Positions 23,011-32,441 of a stretch of DNA of 64,000 nucleotides are shown here, piece by piece. The DNA comes from Kingdonia uniflora (lineage: Eukaryota > Streptophyta > Magnoliopsida > Ranunculales > Circaeasteraceae): the NCBI GenBank assembly GCA_014058105.1, contig JACGCM010001161.1, forward strand, positions 2,108,001 to 2,172,000, written 5' to 3'. The first letter of the stretch is position 1, and each line of letters begins with the position of its first letter. The notes beneath the pieces were generated by a model. It saw nothing but the letters and a program-made list of their open reading frames with translations. It was not told the DNA's origin and searched no databases. The position numbers and the translations under genes are program-made.

Positions 23011-23136
23011 AGAGAGAATTTATTTGAACAACTATGTTGTAGTTATTCTTGGAAATAACAAGAATGCTTGAATTGAGTAGACTTGTAAAATGATGTTGAA
23101 AAAGTACTTTATTGCATAATATCGGATATTATATAT

Positions 23137-24192
23137 TTATCTCCGATACAACTTCATTCGACGGGTATTCCATGGATTCGATATAGGTACTCCATCATGG
23201 GTACAGAGATCATAGGATCCTAAACCACTCATTCCAGTTACGATAAAAGGACCTTCCCAATTCTCTGCTAGCTTCCCAACATTAGGTGTTTTGCGATGTG
23301 GTGGGATTTCTCTGAGAACGAGGTCTTTAACTTTGAATTCTCTATGTCGGATACGTTTGTAATACGACCGGGATAAAGCAAGATGATATCTTCCCATATT
23401 AACAATGGCTCTGTCATGAGTTTCCTCGATCAAATTCAGATTACATGCGATCTGAAATTTATTTTCTTCATCGGTCATCTCGTGATCTCGTATTGGGTGA
23501 TGGTATTGAGTGGAAATGATGGCTTCAGTTCTGTAGGCCAGTAAGAACAGAGTACAGCCTATTGTGGTTCTAGGAGTTGTTCGGTAGGCCCAAAGTATGT
23601 GCGGTAACTCATTCACCCAGTTCCCCTTTTTGTTATCTAAACGCTTCTTGATGCTATCCACAATAGTTTGATTAGTAATCTCAGCCTGTCCGTTTCCTTG
23701 TGGGTAATAATGATTGGATGGGGAATGAATGATGTTGTGCTCATTGAGGAATGCGACGATCTTGGAACCAACGAACTGTGGTCCATTATTAATTCGAATG
23801 AGATGTGGTCTGCCGAATCGGATAATATTGTTCTCCCAGATAAATCTGATGACTTCGTCTTCTTGGGTCCGACACAACAAAACTGCTTATACCCATTTAG
23901 TGAAGTAGTCTGTAGCGACCAACAAATGTTTTCATTTCCCTGGTGCTGTAGGAAACTCTCCTACGAGATCCAGAGCCCATCGTCTGAATGGCCAAGTGAC
24001 TTGGTTTGAGTGTAGTTCAAGTGCTGGAGCTCGAATTTTAGGTCTGTGCCGCTGACAAGCGTCACACTTACGGGTATATTCGATTGCCTGCGCTTTCATC
24101 TTAGGCCAAAACATTCCTTGAGTTAAAGCTCTGTTTGTAAGAGATTGTCCAGCTACATGGGATCTGCATGTGCCTTCGTGTAGATCGTGCAA
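23137..24192 (-). pseudogene. Ogre/Tat integrase
   Basis: 23932-24192 holds the zinc-binding module (LHEGTCRSHVAG ... RKCDACQRHRPK) and the first catalytic Asp (RRWALDLVGEFPTAPG). 23137-23880 continues with the rest of the core and the C-terminal domain (VKDLVLREIPPHRKTPNVGK, LAENWEGPFIVT). The second catalytic Asp is replaced: INNGPQF instead of the usual SDNGPQF. The Glu (GQAEITNQ) remains. Stops separate the two blocks near 23890-23930. The last codons (NTRRMKLYRR) lie at the expected end, so the C-terminus is complete. Confidence 0.88.
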
Positions 24193-24198
24193 GAATTG

Positions 24199-24870
24199 CT
24201 ATGCTTCTTTGTCAGATAGACAAATGAGGTAGGGACCAGTGACCGAAATTTTATATAGGAGATTGTCCTCAACAGTGTATCTTCGAGCCTTGTTAATTAA
24301 TCTCCGCCACTCCGTAGGATCCTCTGGAAGTGGCCCGTTGAATTTATTGTGAGGTCTGATATAAGTAATGAAAGGCTTTCTCCAATCATCTTCAATTTCT
24401 TCGTTGCCCCCAGTATTAATGGCGTTGGATTCAATGGTATTGATATTGGGGTTAGAAATGATGTCGATCTTTAAGTAACGAGCCTCTGATCCGAGGACAC
24501 CGGCAAGGTAAGCGAGTGCATCTGAATGTCTATTTTCTCCCCTTGAAAAATGCTCTATAGAAATTGTCTGGAATTTGTTCATTCGTTCGACCACTGCAAT
24601 GGCATAGTCGACCATTCTCCTATTGGTTTGATAGACGCCTGTGTAATGGTTGACTATTAGAAATGAATCTGCGTAGACAAAGAGTTCTGCTACTCCCAGT
24701 GTGATTGCCATGTCCAAGCCATGAATCAAGGCCTCATATTCTGCTTCGTTATTGGTTGCTTCAAAACTGAGGTTAGCAGATTTTTCGAGCCAATCATTAG
24801 ATGGAGTAATAAGAATGATTCCAATTCCTGATCCGCTCGGACCGACGATCCGTCAGTCGAAAGTCGTCAA
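24199..24870 (-). pseudogene. Ogre/Tat second (archaeal-type) RNase H
   Basis: The 176-residue frame has ALIHGLDMAITLGVAELFVY and ADSFLIVNHYTGVYQTN followed by RGENRHSDALAYLAG. Before it, in another frame (24730-24860), lie GSGIGIILITP and FEATNNEAEYEA. This is the additional RNase H domain that distinguishes Tat-lineage elements from other plant gypsy elements. The start is separated by a frame break. Confidence 0.8.
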
Positions 24871-25199
24871 CCTTTCTTTGTTACCCAATCTGATTTATCT
24901 TCGGATTGATTTGTGAGTGGCTCATCTTTCTGATCAATAATTTTTTCTTCCCAATCAGGATCCTCTACTGGAAAATTTGCTATGAAATCTGCTACAGCTT
25001 GACCCCTTTCAGAATGGCGTGGTTCGAAATGGATATCGTGCTCCCCAAGTATTACGGATCATTGTTGAATACGTCGAGATTTTTCGCGCTTAGATAAGAT
25101 TTCGCGAAGTGGATAGTTCGTCTAGACACGAATAGTATGAGCTTGGAAATATTGCTTCAACTTTTGTGATATATAGACGAGGGCTAGAAGAAGCTTTTT

Positions 25200-26410
25200 A
25201 ATCTTGGTGTATCTCGTTTCAGCGGGAGTCAGTCTTGATGATAAAATAAACTGGTTTCTCAGTCTTTTCTTCGATTCGGAGGAGGACGGAGCTGATAGTT
25301 GTATCTGTAACAGCTAGGTATACTGTGAGCCTTTCTCCATCTGTTGGTGTACTCATAACTGGTAGTTTGCCCAAATAACTCTTGAGCTCAAGGAAAGCCG
25401 CTTTACACTTGTCTGCCCATTCGATATCTGGATCTTTCTTTGATTTTCCTCATGATGTACCCTATTTTAACAGATCGAATAAAGGTCGACATCTGTCTGA
25501 AGATTTAGATACGAATCTGTTTAGCGCTGCAATCTTCTTGGCTAGCTTCTAAACATCTTTCTTTGTCTTTGGTGACGGCATAGCCAAGATAGCTCGTATG
25601 CGTGATGGGTCAGCTTCAATCCCTCTTTTGCTGATTAGATGGCCTAGCAAATTTCTTGATTGTACTCCGAACTGGCATTTATCAGGATTTAGACGCACCT
25701 TGTAAGATCGCAAAATCTCAAAAGTTGCTCGCAAATCAGTGAGATGGCTCTCTTTCTTGAGACTTTTGCAGAGCATATCGTCAATGTAGACCTCCATTGT
25801 TTTACCGAGATGGTCCTTGAACATTTGTGTTATCAATCTCTGATAGGTAGCTCTAACATTTTTCAGGTCGAAAGGCATGACTTTAGAGCAATATAGACCT
25901 TGTTCGGTGATGAACGCAGTCTTGTCTTCAGGAAGAAGTGGTATCTAATTATATCCTGATGCTGTGTCCATCATTGAAAGGAGTTTGTACCCTGCTGTCG
26001 AATCGAGCAGTTGATTGATGATTGGAAGTGGAAAGCTATCTTTCGGCGTGTGCTTTTTTAAGATTCATGAAATCACCACAGACTCTAATTTTGTCATTCT
26101 TTTTCGGGACTGCGACAATGTTTGATATCCAGTCTGGGTAAATAGCTTTGTGAATGAAACGAACCTCAATCAATTTGTCGATCTTTTTATTTTCTTTGTC
26201 CCGCAGTCTTGGCGCTAGAGTCCGATGCTTTTGCTTGACTGGTTCTACTTTATCTTTCAACCCTAGCTTGTGGCATGTTATAGCTGGATCGATCCCTGTA
26301 ATTTCATGAAACGCCCATGCAAAGACATCACTATTTTCTGTGAGGAATTGTATGAGATTTGAGCGTTCTTTCATGCTTAAGAGAGTTCCAATGTGAGTTC
26401 CCCTGTTCAT
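25200..26410 (-). pseudogene. Ogre/Tat reverse transcriptase and first RNase H
   Basis: 26036-26410 gives the N-terminal RT part (NSDVFAWAFHEITGIDPAIT, PDWISNIVAVPKKNDKIRVC). After a frame break the palm continues at 25549-25878 with MPFDLKNVRATYQRLI and the intact catalytic box VYIDDML, then GHLISKRGIEADPSRI. RT-connection and RNase H remnants continue to about 25200 (ADKCKAAFLELKSYLG). The catalytic YIDD is present, but at least three stops break the frame (one in SGYN*IPLL). Confidence 0.85.
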
Positions 26411-26485
26411 GCCATTGATCTCGACGTACTCTATTGGTTGGATGTCTGATAACTGAGGTTCTGCTGGAATTGACTGCTGTAATTG

Positions 26486-27112
26486 CTATGCCGAAGTTGT
26501 TACAGCTGGTTTAGTTTCAATGGAAACAGTATTATCACAAGCTTGAGCTAATTTCTGGCTTCCTTTGATTTCGTAGATCCCTCCTTTCCAATCGAGCCGT
26601 AATGCCTGATGATATGTGGAGGGAATAACTTTCATGTTTTGTAACCATGGTCGTCCCATGATGCCCATGTAACGGGATTTGGCTTTGATGACATAGAAAA
26701 CTACGTCCAGTGTGACTGGCCCAGCTGTGATGGGAAGTATAATTTTCCCCACACGTTCTTCCATAGAGCCGTTAAATCCAGAGACATTGATGTCATTTGG
26801 TTTGACCTTGTCTGCTAGGCCCATTTGGTCGATTGTACTCTGGAAAATTAGTTTGATGCTACTGCCGGTATCTACCATTATCGTATGTAGAATAATGTTC
26901 TTCATCTTTAACATGATCACAAGTGCATCTTGGTGCAGAAAGTTGACATGACGAACGTCACAGTCTTCGAAAGAAATCCCAGCTCGCCGATTGCTGGATT
27001 CTTGTAGCAAATAAGCTTTTTTGTCTACCATTGTCAGATCATGGCATTGTCCGACACGCCTAGGCTTGGACCTGTTGGAATCGTTGATTGTCTGAGTTTC
27101 GATGAAATACAA
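26486..27112 (-). pseudogene. Ogre/Tat aspartic protease
   Basis: The open frame of 208 residues has the catalytic motif HTIMVDTGSSIKLIF, with an upstream dimer-forming region (FEDCDVRHVNFLHQDALVIM) and a downstream MGIMGRPWLQ. It is among the cleaner sense segments of the element. It overlaps the gag-derived frame at 27034-27315 by a shift. Confidence 0.85.
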
Positions 27113-28216
27113 GTGTTTTTCTTCATTTGTTTCGTCAACTTGGACGATCTTGGCTTCAGTCTTGTAGCTGCCATCCCATAATCTGTATTGTTGTTATGGG
27201 TTTGTTCGTAAGGATGGCCTTTTGTTGGTAGGGTGGTGCATTGAGGTCTTGGCCTCTCAGTTGTCAGTCGTTCAAGGTCGATGAAGTTGCTGACCTTCTC
27301 TATCATGTCCTCCAACGTTAATGGTTTTTGAGAACCAGGTGCTCTTTGACTCGTCCATCCTCGATTAAAGCATTGGTGAAGGCGGAGGTTGTGATTTTCT
27401 TGTCGAGGTTGTCGATTTTCCGGGCTAGTCCCAAAAATTTCCAGGTAAATGTGTATAATTTTTCATCCGGCACCGTCTTGAGGCTGAACAAAGTGTAAAG
27501 ACTCTCCTCCTTGTCTTTATTGTGTGAATAGTTTTTGACAAACAGTTCGCAAAGTTGTTCGAAAGTAAAAATAGATCCTTCGTTGAGTGTGTGGAACCAT
27601 CGTAGAGGTTCTCCTTTCAAACTTGTTGGAAAGAGGCAGCAGAGGATGTGGTTAGATGTCGAGTGCAGTCCCAAAGAATCCTGAAATTCTTGGACATGTT
27701 CTACAAAATCTCTCCCCTTGTATTTATGGATCTTTAGAGTATGAAGAATGGTGGGCACTTCCTCATCTAGCAACTCTTGTGCGAGTGGGCTCTTCTGTAG
27801 TTTAGGATAGCTATTTTTTGTAGTGTGTATTTAAGAGTCTAACAGCTTTTTGATGTGCCTGTCCACCTGTTCCAGAGTGAGTTGTAGGCGAGACGTGACA
27901 GCTCGTCTTATTGCTGGTCCTCCCATAGGATTATGCTCTCTTATTGCTTCTCCCATGCAGTCATAGACTGAAACTCGGGGTTTTTCTCTGTTTTGCTCCT
28001 CCTGTTGTTGTAGATCTATTACCGCTCCAACGGGTAATGATGGATTGACGTGACTCCGAGGTAGGACTGGTTCTTGCTGAATTTGAGAAGTGCGATATTT
28101 CTGCCTCGATGTCCCAGGTGATCATGGACTGATATCCTCGAGGCTGCAGGTAGAGCGTTTTGTTGTCGCGGATTTACTGTTATTTGAGCTTGAAACGCTT
28201 TGATTGTTTCCTGCAT
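27034..28216 (-). pseudogene. Ogre/Tat gag
   Basis: 27318-27773 carries the capsid-like core (KGEPLRWFHTLNEGSIFTFE, QLCELFVKNY, LYTFTWKFLGLARKI). 28019-28216 carries the N-terminal part (MQETIKAFQAQITVNPRQQN), and 27034-27315 the basic C-terminal part before the protease. Stops between 27773 and 28019 break it. No CCHC knuckle was recognised, as is common for this lineage. Confidence 0.75.
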
Positions 28217-28400
28217 GCTGGCAACCTATTTCTCTAGCTCTATTCGTCGTTCTGCTTCTGCTTGCATAGTTGTTCGCAAATCTGTGACTCCTTCAGTCGC
28301 ATCAAGCAGGGCGTGGTGTGATTTGTCTTGATTTTGCTATCTTTCAAAAGTGAATGCGGTAAAAAATTGGATTGGAGAACGCTGAGTGTATGCTTCAGTT

Positions 28401-28418
28401 CCCACAGACGGCGCCAAA
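28401..28418 (-). other. Ogre/Tat primer-binding site
   Basis: Directly inside the 5' LTR the sense strand reads TTTGGCGCCGTCTGTGGG. The first bases (TGGCGCCGT) match the 3' end complement of plant Asp-tRNA. The rest deviates, so the tRNA assignment is tentative. Confidence 0.65.
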
Positions 28419-29095
28419 TGTAATAGCCTATTTTTGTAGAGACCAAAAACAGTGCTTTACACCTTTGAAATATAAAATAATGGTTGAGAACTGAAAACAA
28501 TTGACACGTGATTTACCGTGGAAAACCCTTGAATGGGTTAAAAACCACGACCTCTCCTAAGGATTTCTGAAAGAATGGTGTTTTTATATATAATCTAGCT
28601 ATTACAAACTGAAAGAGATTGGATATCTGAGTTTTGGTAGGGATGACTTTCTCTCAGAGTTCTCTAGGTGATAATAGCCGCCCCAGATCCTCATCTCCAG
28701 GTTTCTTTTTATAGATCTTATAATATGACCGTTGGTTACTTTGATGAGGGACGTTACAATATCAGGTTTTGATGAGTCTTCATAATGGTCTTCTGTAACG
28801 TCTTGATCTTTGTTGATCTGCAACGGATCTATTAATATTATTTAGCTGTAACTTCAGACCGTTGGGAAGATACGATCTCTTGTGATGTTCGCAGGCATAC
28901 AACCTGTTGATAAGTGGAGGAGTATCTTCTATAGCGCGAAGTCACAGAATGCTTTGATATCTTCGAACTGTAGGTAAGGAAGTCTGTACTACTATCTCCT
29001 TGCTTTTAGTCCTTGATTGGTTATCAGTGTGTTTACTCGAGCTATGTGAGTTCGAATATCGGACTCAGTATGAGGATTAGAAATAAGCCCTCAGA
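28419..29095 (-). repeat. Ogre/Tat 5' LTR
   Basis: It is the same length (677 bp) as the 3' LTR. The end is CCTCAGA here and CCTCACA in the partner, a single change in the terminal dinucleotide region. Confidence 0.92.
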
Positions 29096-29160
29096 GATGG
29101 TTTCTTGAAAAAGTATGGGAAAACCTTAACAACATACATACTCTTTTGTTGGAGGTGCTA

Positions 29161-30304
29161 TTAGTTGAACTATTTGTTTAATGCCCCAATTTCTATCATT
29201 ATGTGTATCCAAAAGAAATATTATAGTTGTTTAGTGCGATGAACTTCTTTGTTTTTGCTAATCAAGTTTGGTCGAAAAGGTTAAAGAAAGAGTCCAGAAA
29301 GGATTTGTAGAGCCCATAGAAGATCTTTGAGTGCATAGACATAAGATGGGGCAAATGTTCATCAGAAAATTGCACCAAGCTGTCCAAGCGAAACTAGAAA
29401 GAAAATTTTAATTATAGGAAAACTCCCAAAATATGAGAGGGAATGAATATCCAGTAATAAAAATACTATTTTTGGCTGCTGATCTATCCCATACTAGAGT
29501 AATAGTATCTTTGGTTGGAGGAACAAAGGTCGATCTCCAGAGTGGGGGTCAAGCCTAAACCCCAGCTTCCTTCCTCATAAAAAGAAGAGGTCGGTCTTCA
29601 AAGTCCAGGCAGAACGATCTTATATGTGTAAAAATCTGTACGCCTGAGCCAACATGTCTTGGTCCATGGAATTGTCTCTTTTGTTCTGTTGTTCCCCAGT
29701 CCACGATCTCTGAGTGGTTAGACGATGACAATCTGTTTCAATCAGCTTACATTCAGAATATTCACTAGTTCTCTGATTTCCTCGGGAAAATAAGGAAAAC
29801 TTGAGAAAGATTGATTGACCTTGATGTGCCAATATTGCCATCAGTAATAACATTGCTCAATGTGGATACCCGATGGCTGTAACTCTTTGGCCAGACACTG
29901 ATAGAGCTCTCTGTGCAAATTTCCTACAACCTGGACTAGTCAAAAGAGATCCAGATATCCTGATAAATCCGAAAGTAGATTAGCTATTAAGTGTGAAATT
30001 TAGGCGAGATATAGGGTAGAATGACATTGTTGTTCGGAGAGGGGTGACACTTTGTACTGGTTATGTGGTTTAAACATCTGTTGTACTAATTTTAGTCTGA
30101 ATGTGGCCTTAATTTGTTTGACTTAGAAACTCATTTTGGGAGCATGAAAGTTGTCTCAAAATTTTTCATCGTGCATATTTATTAGATGATCAAAGTGAGT
30201 GTTTTTCACATTATAACACGCTTTAAAATTATCATGTGTTCGTGTCTCTGTTAACAAAGCCCTCATGATCCCCTCCTTCATTAACCTTTCTCTTCTTGGA
30301 TTTC
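29161..30304. other. Segmental unit B tail, then unassigned sequence
   Basis: 29161-29446 matches unit A (GTTGAACTATTTGTTTAATG...). From 29447 to 30304 there is a minus-strand stretch with scattered open pieces (29620-29853) that I could not place in any family, and no terminal repeats. 30286-30304 (TCTTCTTGGATTTCCTC) repeats a sequence seen at 4407 and 4502. Confidence 0.5.
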
Positions 30305-30309
30305 CTCTA

Positions 30310-32089
30310 TGATAGACACGTAATATTTACGTGTACAACTCCTAAATTTATATCTACCTAGTCATTTATTAAATAAATGTGACACTAATAGTACTTTTAT
30401 TTGTATTTACAGAAATCAGCCACATGATAAACAAGTCGTACACTTTTTCGATTTTAAACGAAGAACAAAGGTGATGCACTCCAACAATGATGCTCATTTG
30501 AAGTTGTCAACCAAAGGCCTATGCATGAAAGCCCATCGAAAAGAATTAAATATAAATATTATTCTCATGATGTAATATCTATGCATGATTTTAGGCATTG
30601 TTTAGGGGATTTTAGGCATTATTTAGGAGATTTTATATTAATGGTGATATTTAATAACCCTTCCTATATTCTATAAATAGGAGGGGAATCTCACCCATGA
30701 GGGATCATATTGGAGAGTGTAATATCAAAGTTTATAGCAATTGTAATAGCCTATTTTCCTATTGGACGAAGATAGTGCCTTACACCTTTGAAATATAGAA
30801 TGTTAGCTAAAAATTGAAAGTAACTAACACGAGATTTAACGTGGAAAACCCTTGAATGGGTTAAAAATAACCTCTCTTGAGGATTTAGAAAGAGAAAGAT
30901 GTTTATAGATTGCTAGCTATTACAAAAAGAGATAAATGTTAAAAAAAGTCTCTTAGAAGATATCTCAGAGCAGCTTCGAGAAACTCTCTAATCTGTGGCT
31001 CTCTGGTCCTATTTATAGGTCTTATAACATGACCGTTATTGCTTTAATGAGGAACGTTACAAATATCAGGTTTGATGAGTCTTTTATGAGGTCTTTTGTA
31101 ACGTCTTGCTATCTGATAATTGTTGATCTTGTAACGGATCTCTTGATGACCTTAGCTGTAACTTCGAACTGTTGGTGAAGATGCGATTTCTAACAATGTT
31201 CGAACTGTTGATGAATATCTGAGTATCTTCTGCAGTGCGATGTTACTGTCTGCTTTAATATCCCCGAACTGTAGATGAGGAAGTCTGTATTGCAATCTGC
31301 TTGCCCTCAATCCTTGCCGAACTATGTGAGCTCGAATATCGAACTCAGTACGAGGATTAGAAATAAGCCCTTACAGTAATAAATGTTATTCTTTCTCTTG
31401 TTCTTGTCTTTTATTTTATCGTAGTAATAGTAGTATGACAATGATCAAAGGGACGAGTAGCTAATCTTCTTAGCCAAGGCTAGAGAAAGCTCCACCCAAT
31501 GTAGCATTAGTGTAGATTGTGTAACTTAGTTAGAGTAATTACTTTATCTTTATCCTGGAATATTGCATATTCGTATTCCTTCATCCTATACTTGACTATA
31601 GCTAGGATTAGGAGGAATAATGAATTTATATAACCATCTTGTTGAGCCATAACAAAATAGGTTAGGAACATGGAGAAGAGAACATAATTTATACTTATCA
31701 ACCAGATCATGGTTGAGTAAGTTGGTTTTATGGGTAGTTCCCAATTACTAAATCTTTTGTATTTTTTGATGTATTGCATATGCCCGACCAACGATATGCG
31801 ATACGGGAAATCATAATTTACTTTAATTATTTATGCTATCTAAATGGTTACAGAGGGTGGAGTGAAATTGATGTCTTGGTTTCCACTTCCACTCCAATTT
31901 ATTTTGTAATTTGCTTCGTTCTTCTTTTTATTTCAAAACCTACACAAACTCGTTGTTATTGGATAAAACTAGTAGCTTGAAGTATAATTCGCACCACAAG
32001 TCTCTTGGGATACGACCCCGCTTACCCTTGTACTTAACGGTACACCGTACGCTTGCGGATCTTTTAAGACGTCGGTTTATAATCGATCA
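30310..32089. repeat. Solo LTR (~1.14 kb without its nested insertion)
   Basis: It begins TGATAGACACGTAATATTTA and ends ACGTCGG...ATAATCGATCA. The exact 5-bp duplication CTCTA lies on each side (30305-30309 and 32090-32094). The 3' part carries GGGATACGACCCCGC, typical of the ends of large plant LTRs. The sequence at 4500-4560 is an uninterrupted relative of the flanks. It contains a second solo LTR (30742-31375). Confidence 0.8.
30742..31375. repeat. Nested solo LTR of the Ogre/Tat family
   Basis: It starts TGTAATAGCCTATTTTCC and ends GAAATAAGCCCTTACA, homologous to both LTRs of the 15149-29095 element but clearly more diverged. The flanks GCAAT (30737-30741) and GTAAT (31376-31380) are a 5-bp duplication with one change. 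It was probably left by LTR-LTR recombination. Confidence 0.85.
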
Positions 32090-32151
32090 CTCTACTCTTG
32101 AAGAACATCAATATCTGTCGGCTCACATTAAAACTAGTTAATAACGGTAAG

Positions 32152-32245
32152 TGGCATACATGTTCTTGGCAATGTAATTAGCTTATCAGGTTCGCCATCT
32201 TTTTTTGATCCCTGAATTGTAATCTTTTTCCTTCAGTTGTCCTCA
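32152..32245. repeat. Copy of the SCNM1-like gene's 3' flank, upstream of the P450
   Basis: ATGTTCTTGGCAATGTAATT through TCAGGTTCGCCATCTTT to TTCAGTTGTCCT matches 36900-36992, just after the SCNM1-like stop codon. The P450 and SCNM1-like gene were therefore once arranged SCNM1-like to P450 in a duplicated unit; the same order recurs at 35539-44736. Confidence 0.75.
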
Positions 32246-32387
32246 TTGTGCTTTAATTGATTTATTCACTAATTATATTAATAATTAAGAGAGGAAATGC
32301 AAGCTTACCGATGCTCTTACGTAAGTATTAAGTGCTTGCATTATTATACCACAAACACTTTAACAGTAAGACCTGCCTTGAATCGCT

Positions 32388-32398
32388 ATAAATTGAAA
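32388..32398 (+). promoter_or_regulatory. Probable TATA box of the intact P450
   Basis: GCTATAAATTG lies about 45-54 bp before the start codon at 32442, the expected position for a short 5' leader. Position and match are good, but no transcription data are available. Confidence 0.5.
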
Positions 32399-32441
32399 CC
32401 AATTTTATTTATCCTTCATTATATCTCATTTGTTTTGCTAG

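Larger units (their letters stand above)
15149..29095 (-). mobile_element. Ogre/Tat-type Ty3/gypsy element, full length, 13.95 kb
   Basis: Two 677-bp LTRs (15149-15825 and 28419-29095) are bounded by the exact 5-bp duplication GATGG (15144-15148 and 29096-29100). Sense order on the minus strand is 5' LTR, primer site, gag, protease, RT, RNase H, a second archaeal-type RNase H, integrase, a 3' region with hairpin repeats, then an antisense spliced gene, polypurine tract and 3' LTR. The size, the extra RNase H and the long 3' region point to the Tat lineage (Ogre/Retand group). The LTRs differ by a few percent, mostly transitions. All sense frames carry stops. Confidence 0.9.
14771..29160. mobile_element. 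PIF/Harbinger-type MITE (~438 bp) split by the Ogre element
   Basis: The left end GAGCACCTTCAACAAAAGAG follows TTA (14768-14770). The right end, the complement of TAGCACCTCCAACAAAAGAG, precedes TTA (29161-29163). Removing the Ogre element and one GATGG leaves about 438 bp. Unit A (near 7827) preserves the unoccupied site. An internal (GA)n tract lies at about 14886-14914, and a ~105-bp tandem duplication (14870-15055) of the AGTTGTGATGGGAGAGA unit lies inside the left part. Confidence 0.8.

Noticed and set aside
15149..31375. A single larger element using the LTR copy at 30742-31375
   Set aside because: The exact GATGG duplications bracket 15149-29095, and the third LTR has its own flanking duplication and lies inside another LTR.
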